64,000 nucleotides of DNA from Gnetum montanum (Eukaryota > Streptophyta > Gnetopsida > Gnetales > Gnetaceae). Made by a program: the position numbers and the translations under genes. A model generated the notes under the pieces. It searched no databases, was not told where the DNA came from, and saw nothing but the letters and a program-made list of their open reading frames with translations. The stretch's first letter is position 1. Each line of letters opens with the position of its first letter. The stretch covers positions 54,229-118,228 of the forward strand of contig MNCI01005009.1 of the NCBI GenBank assembly GCA_015680685.1, in the 5' to 3' direction. Below, piece after piece: positions 24,608-35,739 of this stretch.

Positions 24608-24815
24608 GTGATGTTGACAATGACGTTGACGCTGGACGCTAGATGTAGACGTTGACACTAGATACTGGACGCCAGATGTTGATGCTGATGCTAGGTGCTA
24701 ATAATGATGCTAATGCTGATGTTGACACTAGACACTAACGCTGATGCTAGACATTGGACGTTGACGCCAGACGCTAGACGTTGACGCTAGACGCTAGACG
24801 CTGACGCCAGAATAG
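24608..24815 (+). repeat. GACGCT / GTTGACGCTAGAC short tandem expansion
   Basis: About 200 bases are built from variants of GACGTTGACGCTGGACGC and GACGCTAGACG in irregular order. The core GACGCT is the same word that opens the adjacent ~190-bp units, so it may have expanded from one of them. Confidence 0.8.
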
Positions 24816-25799
24816 GCTACGCACACATTAGAGCTAGATCCATGCACGCTGGAGGCTTTGGTAGCACAAAAAATAGCATAGAACTGTAGATCTAGAGGGT
24901 AGACACCTAGATCCACTCTTTTATTTTAACATTCTCTATACATTTTTTCATTTTTCAACGCATCAAGCTCTTACGCTGTGGATTACACACATCAGCGTAA
25001 GAGATCTTGGTCACGCTGCATGCTGTACATTGTAACATTTCGTGCATCTGGTCAATGCACACACCTATCACCTAATCTAAATTTTTCTCATCTTGCAACC
25101 ACTGATCTTCTCCTAGATCTGAATCTTGCACCTAAAATCCTATAAATCTCCTGTTCTTCCACTAGATCAGGGTTCAAAAAATATGAATCTCACACACTGA
25201 AGATATCGGGGAAGAAACCTCATACGCTGGGCTTCACACAGAATTTGGATGCTACACACCTGTAATCCAAAACATGCATCTTCCTAGCATCTATTCTCAT
25301 CCATCGAGGCTAAACATCCTCCTTGCGACCACTCCTCAATTGCATTCTGACGGGTCTACATTTTAATTGTTTATCAATACAAACAGTTTGCATTATTTCC
25401 CAGATTCATATACTTTACATTATTTTTTCTGTTCACATTTTCTTGTTTTCATTGTTTAAACAGTTTACATTCATTTTCATTTGTTTACATTCATTTTTGT
25501 TTTGCATTTTTTTACGTATAACACAACGTACCGTGATTGCGTATGTTTGGGGAAGTCCTCATTTGATCTGTGTGAAGACCATTCAAGGCACTCTACCTTC
25601 GTTCATTTCTAGCTTACCCTCAAGCAAAGGTAGGGTCTTACTGTTTCATTCGTAGATCTCTCAGTGTCTATTCATTCCAGCCTCTCACCGACGATTTCTG
25701 ATGGTACACCCTTGAGTTGGAAACTTGAAGAATCAAAGTATATAGCCCTAAGGACCTTGAAACCTAGTCAAAGTACTTCTAAAGCACTTTGAATTTACA
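24816..25799. other. Spacer, T-rich, possible LTR or leader remnant
   Basis: No gene. It contains CTATAAATC at about 25139, a T-rich block at 25360-25520 with repeated GTTTACATTCATTTT, and AAGTCCTCATTTGATCTG at about 25553. The last phrase resembles AAGTCCCTGGTTGATCTA near the end of the LTR-like sequence at about 32052. A diverged LTR end is possible but not demonstrated. Confidence 0.35.
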
Positions 25800-26260
25800 A
25801 AACAAGTGTCCCCCCATTCTTCCATGCTAAAAATACTATGCTCAACATGGAAAAAGGGGGAGGGGAAGCCATTTTGACATATTTTGACACTCAAAATCAA
25901 CTCAAACTACCTCAAAATGAAGCTAGAGGATGCACAACTTCTAAATTTAGGTTCTAGCTACTTGTTTGACCTCATTTAACCCTATTTTGGATAAGGTTTT
26001 GGTTTTCTAGGGTAAGCCCCCTTTCTTCCATGCTAGAAAATGTGGAAATAGGGGGGAGGGCAATGGGGGGTGGGGGTGGGGGAAGGCTCTAGAACCTACT
26101 TTTTGGCTTTTACAGACCTTTGAATTGTTCAATTTTGATGGATCTAGTTGTGTGCTACCTAAATTTTGAACATCTGAACATCTAAAAACCTATTTTCCTT
26201 GTGTTCCACATTGAGGATCACAATTTCCACCTTGAGCCTAGAATGCAAGCCTTAAAACAC
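25800..26260 (+). repeat. Short array of ~180-190 bp repeats before pol
   Basis: Three units carry a (T/C)TCCATGCTAR...ATGGAAA-type dyad at about 25826, 26016 and 26195, each followed by G-rich text such as GGGGGAGGGG. They are related by position and motif to the long array upstream of the second plus-strand pol at 46660-49320. Confidence 0.6.
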
Positions 26261-26607
26261 TTGATTTTTGGGTCCAAAAACCTAGAAATAACCCTGATTG
26301 ATGTCCAAACTCACCTAATAGCCTTGTACCCTCAAAACATGGCACGCTAATGCCTAAAACTTGCAAAACCTGATCATTTTTGACCTATATTAGCCAAATT
26401 TTATCATATATGGTCTATTTTACTTGATTTTTGCCTTACTACATAGTATTTTGGGTTATTTTTGGACTTGTGTTACCTTGTTTATCTTCTATGGCCTTTT
26501 TATAAACTTCTATGTTCTTTAGTTGCCTTATTATAATCTTATATGCATTTTTTTGGCCTTTGAATGGTATGAAATAATGAGGTTTGACCTTCCCTAACCA
26601 CTTTCTA

Positions 26608-26697
26608 ACACCATGTGACCATGGCCTACTAAGGCCTTAAATTGGCATCATNGACACCATGTGACCATGGCCTACTAAGGCCTTAAATTGGCATCAT
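26608..26697. other. Assembly join: 44-bp duplication around a single N
   Basis: Bases 26608-26651 recur at 26654-26697, with N at 26652. The duplicated text contains the CTACTAAGGCCTTAAATTGG motif, so the apparent repeat number here is inflated by the join. Confidence 0.85.
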
Positions 26698-26934
26698 AAT
26701 CCATAAAGACTCTAAGCTGGAATCATGTCCTACTAAGGTGTAAAACTGGCAAAATTATGACCTTTCTTAACCATTTGTAGCCTTATTTCTTATACTACCC
26801 ATTTACTTGGCCTTCATGTAATCCTTGTTGGCCTCTATTACACTTTGTCAAATTATCCTTACCTCATTGATAACCTTGAATGCCCTTGTTTGCATTAGAT
26901 TTGCATGTATTTGCATAATTTTATAGCATCTTGA

Positions 26935-26958
26935 CATTATTTATTCCCTTTTACCTAG
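26935..26958 (+). promoter_or_regulatory. Splice-acceptor-like site before pol
   Basis: TTGACAT (branch-point-like) followed by a T-rich run and TTTACCTAG occurs immediately before the first pol codon. The site before the second pol copy (50038) has the same TTGACATTATTTA and TTTACCTAG. Ogre-type Tat elements have an intron ending just before RT, so this is a plausible 3' splice site. Confidence 0.45.
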
Positions 26959-29900
26959 ATGCCACTTACTGTGCTTTTGGTTGACATGCAAGATCAAATT
27001 ATGAGTACTTGCAAGAAAATCAGTTTGCATTTGTGTCTACATGGACCTCACGATGATGTTGAATGGTGTATTGACCTTGATTGCCTAGATCTTGAACGTG
27101 AGAGTCTTGTAGATCACATTGCCTCAATAGAGAAACCTCTAGAATGGCCTAAAAACCTAGTTAAAATTTTTGAGTTAGAGATGAGTGACATAATTGCAGA
27201 CTCTCTAGTTGAGGTTCCTATCACAACACATAGTGGTGAGGAGAAAACCCTTAAACTAAGTTCCTCACTAGAACCTTAATATGCTCAAGACATCACCAAG
27301 ATCCTACAAAACAACATTAATGCCTTTTCTTGATCATATGAAGACATGCCAAGCCTAGACCCATGTTTGATCTAGCACAACATCATACTAGATCCTAGCA
27401 TTAGACTAATTAAGCAAAAAGTGCACAAGATTAGACCGAATTTGGCCTTAGTAGTTCATGATAAAATCTCAAAACTCTGTTAATCTAGCTTCATTAAAGC
27501 TATCAACTACACAAAATGGGTGTTCGACATAGTGGTAGTACATAAGAAAATGGGAGTATTCATATTTGCATTGATTTTCAAGACCTAAATAAAGAAACTA
27601 TTAAAGATGATTTCCCTTTACCTAGTATTGATCAACTTATTGATACTACTACCACACATGCCTTGTTGTCCTTTATAAATGGATTCTTGGGATATAACTA
27701 GATTAGGATTAAGCTACAACACCAACTTAGCACAACTTTCATAGCCCCATGGGGGACCTTTTGCTATACTATGATGTCATTTGGCCTTAATAATGTGGGA
27801 GAAACATAGTCAAGAGTCATGACCTATATCTTTAGCGATTACATGCAAGGTTGGCTTAATGATTAAGTAGATGACATACATGTTAAGTCCAAGATAGCTA
27901 ATGACCATGCTAATGACCTAGAACTTGTGCTTAAATGATGTATCAAGTACAAGCTTAGGCTCAATCCTAAGAAATGCATCTTTAGTGTCAAGATTGAAAA
28001 GATGCTTGGCTTTGTAGTCTTTAAAGTAGGGATACAGATTGATCCTAATAAGATTAAGGCCATATCCAAATTAGTAGCACCAACCAACATTAAGGAGCTT
28101 TAGGGATCACAAGGAAAGTTACAATTTATTCCTCGATTTATTACTAGGCTTCTAGATAAGCCATAGCCCATGCAATAATTTCTTAAGAAAGGGGTTCACT
28201 ATGAGTTGACAGCTTAATTCCAAGAGGCCTTTGAAAACCTTAAGTAAGAGTTAACACAATTACCGATAGTCTATCCTCCATAGGAGGGTAAACCATAGTA
28301 CATCTATCTTGCCATCTTTGATACATTCATTACCTCTCTACTCTATTAAAAATGTGATGAGGAAGTAGAAATGCCTGTATAGTACCTTAGTCATGCATTA
28401 CTTGTCCACGAGACCCAATACACTAAAGTGGAGAAGCATTGTCTAGTAGTAGTCTTCTCATTGAAGAAGTGGAGACACTATGTCTTCAAAAGCCAAGTCA
28501 ACATCATTTGCAAGGACAACATACTTAGAGTCATAATGACCAACATTTACCAAATAAGTTGTATGGCCTAATGGAAAGCCATAACCATGGATTTTGACCT
28601 TCATTATGTCTCTCAATCCTCAATGAAAGGTCAAGCTATAGTCATACAACTTACACTTTTTCTTGTTAATGACCAAGCAGCCATAGATCCCAAATTCCTT
28701 GATGAACACATTAACATTATTAGCCAAGTTCTTGATGGTTATGAGGCGATCATGCACTTTGATGAAGCTTCAACTACCCATGGGGTTAGTACTACTACCA
28801 TCATAACATTCCCATCTCGTGGGATTTGATCCTTTGCTTATCATTTTGGGTCCCCATGTATCAAAAACATAGCAAACTATGAGGGTTTGATTAGAGGAAT
28901 GATGGTAGCTCATGTCCTAGGAATTAGATTCTTAGCAATCAAAGGTGATTCACAACTCATGGTTAACCAAGTAATTGAAGTTTATGCATGCAAAGCCAAA
29001 CACTTACAATCATATTGTGACCTAGGAAATTAATTTTTACAATAAGTCATAGATGTTGATATCAAACACATACCCCAAAATGAGAATGTCATAGCTAATG
29101 CAATTGTAATGCTAGCCCTTAGTGTGACACCAAATGCGTTTAGCAAGTTGCCCACCTTAACCATTGATTGTGCTACTTCCATCACACAGAGAACTAAGGA
29201 TACCTTTGTGGTCTTCATTCATACTATTACTAGGGAGTGGTATGATAATATCAAATTTTACCTTATACATGACAAATCCTAACAAGGCTTGATTACTATT
29301 CAAATGGACATTGTACATAAGCGATTGAAGTAGTATGTAATTATGGGTGATAACACATTATGTTAACAATCCTATGATGACATACTCCTAAATTTCTTAG
29401 GTAAAACAAAAGCTATAATAATCCTAGAGGAGGTTCATGAGGGTGTTTGTGGAGGACATATAGGACCAAAAGCTATGGTCGCTAAAATTAGAAGGCTAGA
29501 CTACTATTGGCCCCATATGAAAAATGACTACCTATAGAAAGTGAAGTAATGTGACACCTGCCAACGATATCACAACCTTATACACTTACCACTAATTGAG
29601 TTACATACCACTCAAATAACATGGTCATTTCAATGATGGGGATTAGATATAATTGGACTTATAATGCTTAAGTCTTCCATAGGGCATAGCTTCTTCATCA
29701 TATCAACTAAATACTTAACCAAGTGGGTTGATGCAATTCCCCTAAGAAATACTACATTCGAGAAAGTTTGCAAATTCATCCTAGAAAACATTGTAGCCCA
29801 TTTTAGCATACCCATTATCATAGTTACAGATAATGAACCGCAATTTAGCAACCATGAAATGAAATATTTCTATCATAACCTAGGTATTAAGAATTCTTTC

Positions 29901-30479
29901 TTATTTCCATATTACCCTCAAGCCAATGGATAAGTAGAAGCCACGAACAAGGCCATGATCAACTTAATCAAAAATAAGCTTAACAACAACAAATGCAAGT
30001 GGCATGAGCAGCTTGTCCATGCACTATGGGCATATAGAACAACCTATGGCACAACACCTGGTATGACCCCTTATATCTTAGTTTATGATTTTGAAGTTGT
30101 TTTACCTATTGAATTATAGGTGCCATCTCTTTGAGTAGCCTTGACCAACTTCATCAACAATGAGCAGAGCAAGGAGTTATGAACAACGACCCTAGACTTA
30201 GTGGAGGAGCAATGTATGAAAGCCCTTTCTCACATAAAACACTATCAAGAGAGGCACAAGAAATAACATCACCATAAAATGACCATGCATGGGATGAAGG
30301 AGGGTAACCTAGTCCTTAAGGCTATTTATTAACACATGGAAAAATTCTCAACCAATTACGAAGGGCCCTTCCTTATTACCAGAGCCTATGGTGATGGTGC
30401 ATTCGAAATAGCCAACATGGATTGGAATGAGCTGCCCAATCTAGTAAGTCATTCATATTTAAAGTCATACTACATGTAG
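26959..30479 (+). pseudogene. Tat-lineage pol (RT, RNase H, second RNase H, integrase), element B
   Basis: It starts MPLTVLLVDMQDQ. A linker follows (EKPLEWPKNLVKIF; EVPITTHSGEEKTLKL), then RT, whose catalytic box reads stop-VDD at 27864-27875 (TAA for the tyrosine codon). RNase H follows with YLSHALLVHETQYTKVEKH at about 28390, then the second RNase H with QVLDGYEAIMHFDEASTTHG at about 28720. The integrase keeps its H-H-C-C finger (HEGVCGGHIG to CDTCQ) and the D-D-E residues (GLDIIG, VTDNEPQF, VEATNK). The C-terminus is HSYLKSYYM, stop at 30477-30479. Many stops in RT. Confidence 0.78.
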
Positions 30480-30708
30480 CTAACAAATCATTGACAAGAA
30501 AGCCTACTTTCAATGGTTTTCTATAGCCTTAAATTGGCAACATGGCCTACCAAGGTGTTAAACTAGTACCATGGCCTACCATAGCCTTAAACTAGCAACT
30601 TTGGTGACCTAGATAGCTTTATTCTCATGTGGCCTATATGCATTATTATATGTAGTTGTTCTTTGTATTCTTTCTCAATGCCTCTCAGGTCAATCCTCTA
30701 GGCATCAA
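30480..30708 (+). repeat. 3' UTR with ~30-bp TTAAACTGG repeats
   Basis: Three or four units of the form CATGGCCTACYAWRGCCTTAA followed by ACTRGCAAC lie at about 30525-30605. The same text follows the pol of element C after the nested insertion (63570-63710). Confidence 0.7.
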
Positions 30709-30720
30709 CAAAGAGGGGCC
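30709..30720 (+). other. Polypurine tract candidate
   Basis: AAAGAGGGG lies between the pol 3' UTR and a TG dinucleotide at 30723-30724. Position and composition suit a plus-strand primer tract. Confidence 0.45.
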
Positions 30721-30722
30721 AT

Positions 30723-32072
30723 TGAAACACCATAAAAATTTGCATGGTATAGCCAATCTTCATCATGTAGCTTTCACCCCATGAAACCTAAGGGAAAAAT
30801 TCATTGCAAATGTGAAGATTGTAACCCATAGTGGATAATTTCACATACTTTATACTTTTGGGGCTAAAGAATGCCTCATAAGTGGTCAAAGCCTCATTAC
30901 TCAAGTGAAAATCATCATCTATATTTGGGCTTTCGGAGGTTAGAAATGTCTTTTGGAATGTCAAGAAAGGAAATTTGATGAGTTTTATGGGAGGTATACA
31001 CTTTTCTATGCTATAAACACATGCAAGGAGGTAAATCTTACCTACCCCTAGCATGGAAGGGTGGGGTGTTTTGGAAAATTTCTCCCTTTAGTGTGGAGAC
31101 TATATGCATAACCTAGAAACCTTCTACCCTCAATGTGGAAGTTTCCCCCTAGCATGGAGTCTTCACCCCTAACTTTAAAAATTGCATCCCCCAACATGGA
31201 AGGCATAATTACTTCATGAACTTCAATGTTGACCAGACACTTCAGTAAGCATGGTGAAGAGCTCATCATGAAAGGTGTGCCTTGGTTACTATTCATAGTA
31301 AATAGAATGGCCATGGGGGAAGGCACTTACTATGTATAGTAACCCCCAAAATTTGGGCACCCATCTCGCCTAAACAAGGAAAAATTTTGGTAGCCAATTT
31401 ATGGACATTTTTCAACCAAATCATAGTCATTTTTCAGCCCCATTCATGGCCCAAAACGTATTAAGACTAGCCTCAAATACCATTTATAGGTTCCACAATA
31501 TAGAGATAGTTCCGCACTTTACACTTTTTCAGTAATTTTGAAGTTTTACACTTGATCATTTTCAAGCACTCAAGAGATTTTGCAAGTTTCCATAGGTGTT
31601 TTCTCTTGAACCCAGCATAGAAACTCTATGAACTTGTGACTTTGCAATCCCCCTTTGAGATTTGTAAAATTTTGAGATCCATGCTATTCTCTTGGGATTT
31701 CTAACTCCCAGCATAAAGCACTTAGGTGGCTTGGATTTTTCACACTTCTTAGCTTCCACCATAGCCAACCTATAGATATGAGATTTCAATAGAGAAGATT
31801 CAAAAGCATCATCAGTGGCTTAGTAGCTAGATCATGGAGCAAATTGCATTGGCTTTAAACTCTTATACTAGTGAATCCCCACTTTTCTTTCACAAGCATT
31901 TTTTATACACATTTTTGAAACCCATTGTTTATTGTTTTAATAAATTTTTAAAGTTTCATCATGTGTGCAATCTACATTTACCTTTTATTTCTTTTTGTAG
32001 ATCTATAATTTTTGTATTGTATTTTCATAATTTATTTTCTTTATATTTTGTAAGTCCCTGGTTGATCTACCA
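30723..32072 (+). repeat. Probable 3' LTR of the plus-strand pol unit
   Basis: It begins TGAAACACC after the polypurine tract. It contains a TATA-like TTTATAGG at about 31478 and an AT-rich stretch with TTTTAATAAATTTT at 31935-31952, and may end at CTACCA at 32072. Segments at 31030-31330 carry CATGGA and ACATGG words like the pol-upstream arrays. No matching 5' copy was recognised, so the ends are tentative. Several short minus-strand open frames here have no family motif. Confidence 0.4.
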
Positions 32073-32118
32073 GACTAGCTAGGATGCCCCAAATTCCATT
32101 TTTTCTAAAGGCCCTAGA

Positions 32119-32352
32119 GATTCATGGGTTGACGACTGTTATGCACTAGATCTTCTTTGATTTTTACCAGTAATCGAATTTTTTGATCACAACAAAGTGG
32201 ATGATTATGATGAGTTAAAATATGTGTTTCATGATGATGATCTTCACCTTTCCTATTTTTCTATTCCACAATTATTTATTCTTACTACGTTCTCTTCCTA
32301 TCCCTCCTTACATGCTGGTTTTTATAAGCCACATAGGCTAGATTGTTACTAG
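32119..32352 (+). pseudogene. Acidic coding-like fragment, unrecognised
   Basis: A frame with a single internal stop over 77 codons reads, in part, EFFDHNKVDDYDELKYVFH and DDDLHLSYFSIPQLF. It starts about 45 bases after the proposed LTR end, where a leader or coding start would be expected. It overlaps the antisense gag remnant of element A at its right end. I do not recognise the family, and it may be chance. Confidence 0.2.
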
Positions 32353-32803
32353 TCTTAGCTACCTCCTCAATGTTAGTTTTCGAAAAGGCTTGGTTCAATA
32401 ATTATGGCTCTACATAGTAGATCTTTAACTTAATGAAGTCTTTGAATGCTCTTTTAAAAATATCCAAAAGGTAAGTTTCAAAGATAGGCTTTGGAATCTC
32501 ATTGAATGTTGAATTCCATCTCTGAATGAACCTTTAGACTAGCTCAAGTGGCCTCTACCTCACCTTCATGAGTTGGTCCAATGTCGCATTTGGCTTCAAG
32601 TTGTATCTAAAGTAGTTGACAAACTAGTTTATCAAGTGTTCAAGAGAATGGATGGAACCTCTAAGCAAGGTTCAATACTAATCTAAAGCCTTTCCTTTGA
32701 GGGACATAAGAAAAATACATATTATTGTATGAGTTCATTCTTGCAATAAGAGGCATGTAGACTAGAAGATGATCATATGTGCATTGGGCCTCCTTCACTA
32801 TAA
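32280..32803 (-). pseudogene. Gag fragment, Tat-like, of element A
   Basis: The minus-strand translation gives MSLKGKALD, then FRYNLKPNATLDQL, then RFIQRWNSTFNEIPKPIFE and NNLAYVAYKNQ. Each aligns with the plus-strand gag at about 20100-20580 (LMGVALDWY, KYNLKPKATLDTL, FIQRWSAALNELHEPIP, DPAYVAYKN). Frameshifts are needed to join the blocks. It starts exactly at the edge of the ~2.3-kb repeat, so the gag N-terminus is missing. Confidence 0.7.
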
Positions 32804-35094
32804 TGCCTAAAAAATTTAGTGTTAAAAGGCCAAAGATTTTAGAGGGAAACAACCTAGCTTCAAATCTCATAGGCCTCAGAGAAAAGGATCTAAAGTATCC
32901 TAGATGGTCTTGTCAATCACCTAGGAACTTATGATTTATTAATAATGCGATTGAATAAAATTCAAGATGCAAATCTAAATGCAAAGAAACTAAAAATGAA
33001 TTTTTACTAAACAAACGGACTATAAATTTTTATTCAAATAATAATATTCTTTATAGGAATAAAGTTCAAATGAGTACAAATTTATGTGCTTTGAATGCAC
33101 AAAGACCCAGATGGAGAATTCTTGGAGCTTGATTTAGCTGGTAGGGTGTGTTTTGCAATCATCTTTACTCTTCAAAAGTCTTAAGTTTTACTCCTGAAGC
33201 TCATTGTTGGTTTCTACAGTATTGAGATCTATACTTTGAATGATAGAATGGTTGTGGACATTTGGTGAATCTACACTACTCTAAAAGTCTCTTTGTTCAG
33301 CCTAAATGTGAATTGCCAAAAATGTTTTCAATGTGATCATCCTTGGTTTAAATAGGTCATTTGGTGACTGATTCATTGCTACAGATTTCTACCATGATTG
33401 CTAATAGATTGATACAAATTTCTGGTGTATGCAAGTCTTCTAGCCCTAATGTATTTATTAAATTTAAAAACTTTTATGCCTTTTTATGTTGGCTTCATGA
33501 TTGCCCAACATAAAAATCCAAGTCCAACATAAAACTTCATCACCTAAATTTATATCTTGGATTTGTAGGCCCCTCTAGCATACAAATGCAAGTCCAAAAT
33601 TTATACATTGGCCTTGTAGGTTACTCTAGCATAAAAAATGTTATGGCTAGAATAAATATTAAGAAATACCCAATTTTGATGGTTTTCAAAGCATTTTCAA
33701 CCTTCCCAAGCTTAGGTATATGCAAATTATAGCTTTTCTTACCTAGAAAATCAAGCATTTGTTTCTTATGAAGCATTTTTTAACCTCCATAAGTTAAGCT
33801 ATGTGAGATTTTAGCCTATGTACTATAAATTTTACATTCTACAATAAAAATTTTGCCTTTGATTTTAGTGATGAAGGCTACAATGCAAGTTTTTGGGAAG
33901 AATAAGACAATTGTATTTGCCATTATTTTCCATCAAATTACAAGTGAATTTGGTAATGGGCTTCAACATGGGTTTTCTTTGTGGTGTTTCATGGGCCCCT
34001 ATTTGTTGATGTATTGAGGATTGATCTAAGAGATATTAACAAGGAATGCAAAACATCACCATAGGTCCATCACTAATGTTTCCTCTTGACGCTTGATTTT
34101 GTAGCTATTGAACCATGTTGAAGAGTGCTTATGATGGTAATATAAGGTTATGATGGGATGATATAGAATAAAGGCTATATTTGGTTACAAGGGAATGGAC
34201 ATAGGATTTAATAATGAATTCTACATGTTGAAATCATGGTTATGTTATGGCAATGACATGCTTGTTGATCAGTGTAGCATTCATGCTTGTGTTTTTGAGG
34301 AACCAACACTCCAATTCAAGGCTTCTTTAGTTATTACACTTCTTCCTTTACTTGTTTAGAGTCATTGATATGAGTTTTGGGCTTCATTGGAATTTCAATT
34401 TTCTTGGAAATTTGCTTCTCCAATTTCATTTTTTTGAGAGTTAGAACCCTCATTAGGTTTCATTGCCAAGGTTGAACTTGGTTTGGTTTTTTTGTTGAAT
34501 GAGATGTGTTACATCAAATGAACTTGATGGTGGAGCATGATGAAGGAGATGTCACATGGACACAGTGCATGAATGTTGAACATAGGTCATCATTGTTACT
34601 ACGGTAAGTAAGGTTTTAATTGGGCTATGGGATTGGAGCTTAAAAGGGGTAATGAAAGTGATGAAAGACAAGAACTCTTGACAAAACAAGGAAAGCTAAT
34701 CAAATCTCATGATTCAAGCTCACATGGTGACTTAATGTTGTGATGATTCACACCTTTGTGATGACCTTTAGGCTTCATCCTACAAGCACAACTCTAAGAG
34801 AACAAGAAAATAAGACAAAAAATACATGTTGTTACAAGACATTGCATAAGGGCACATGAGATAACCAAGAAACTATAGACCATCATAGGCTACTATTGGT
34901 ACAACATTGAGTGATTTGTGCCTTGCATCATAGATTTTACAAAGTTTGTAGTTCATTTATTATGATAGAAAGAGAGAGAGAGAGATAGAGGTTATTAGGG
35001 CTCACTTGTTGTAGATCATTAGAATCATCAACATCGGTCATTCATTCTAACCTATCAAAAATGGTAAATAACATTACAAGAAAACATGTGAGTA
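32804..35094 (-). repeat. ~2.3-kb terminal repeat of element A, right copy (5' LTR)
   Basis: It aligns end to end with 12240-15403 after removing the solo LTR there. It contains the uninterrupted counterpart of the solo-LTR insertion site at about 34255-34290. Its left edge, TGCCTAAAAAATTTAGTG, is conserved with the other copies, and its right edge is near 35094. Confidence 0.6.
34964..34990. repeat. (GA)n microsatellite
   Basis: A run of about eight GA units with two interruptions sits in the right terminal repeat. The left copy lacks it at the equivalent place. Confidence 0.85.
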
Positions 35095-35739
35095 TTATAG
35101 TAAAGGGCTATGTGATCGCTTTAATGTTTTCTTGCAAGGGTTTAATGATGTATTGAGCAAGGTTAAGGTCTAGTGAGGAACTTGGTTTTGTGTGTTTTCT
35201 CCTCATCATCATGGTTTAGATGGAAATTTGAATCAAGGAATCTGCTATGATGTTTCTGGCATTAAGGTTAATGGTAATCAGGCTAGTTCAGGATGTTAAA
35301 GTTATACGGTAGAATGGCTTTGAGTCCTAAAGTTTGAATATTTTAAGATCAAATTGGTCTAACAAAATCATGAGAGAGACCCATTTAGGCCTTAAGGCTA
35401 GTCTAATTTTCTTCATTATCCTCCAAGCTCATTTCCTACATGTTAACATAAGCACACCAAGTGGCATCTACATGATGAAATTGTTAAATAGTGTAAAATA
35501 CTACAAAGATAGAATAAAATACGATTAAGATCAAAATCATAATGAAACAAGGCCAAAAAGGATAAGGTAGGATAGTATATGATTAACCATCATCAAACAA
35601 GATCAATCATGTTCATATTTTGCCAATTTTAGGCCTTAGCAGGCCATGGTAATAGGTTTCAGGACCTATGGAAGGGATTAAGCACTCCACATGGTTGTTT
35701 TAAGCTGGTTTCTAGGTGGGAAAAAGGCATGTTATGGTT
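35095..35739. other. Non-genic spacer
   Basis: No gene motif, no clear repeat with the rest of the window, and no target duplication matching the left end of element A was seen. Confidence 0.45.

Larger units (their letters stand above)
12240..35094 (-). mobile_element. Element A: Tat/Ogre-like LTR element, nested insertions inside
   Basis: Two direct copies of a ~2.3-kb repeat (12240-15403 and 32804-35094) flank minus-strand pol (15404-18340) and a minus-strand gag remnant (32280-32803), in the order expected for one minus-strand element. The middle (18341 to about 32100) is occupied by plus-strand element sequence, and the left repeat contains a solo Athila LTR. Gag touches the right repeat directly, with no primer site or gag N-terminus, and pol touches the left repeat with no 3' UTR. 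Deletions or a more complex history are therefore needed. No target duplication was identified. Confidence 0.5.

Noticed and set aside
25323-25655. 110-codon plus-strand open frame, hydrophobic
   Set aside because: It translates a T-rich tract (Phe/Leu/Ile runs); no signal or transmembrane pattern beyond composition, and no homologue in the window.
29630-29851. 73-codon minus-strand open frame
   Set aside because: Antisense to the integrase core, which is clear on the plus strand.
30723-32072. Pairing of this LTR-like region with 18341-19165 as the two LTRs of one element
   Set aside because: No shared sequence could be seen between them.
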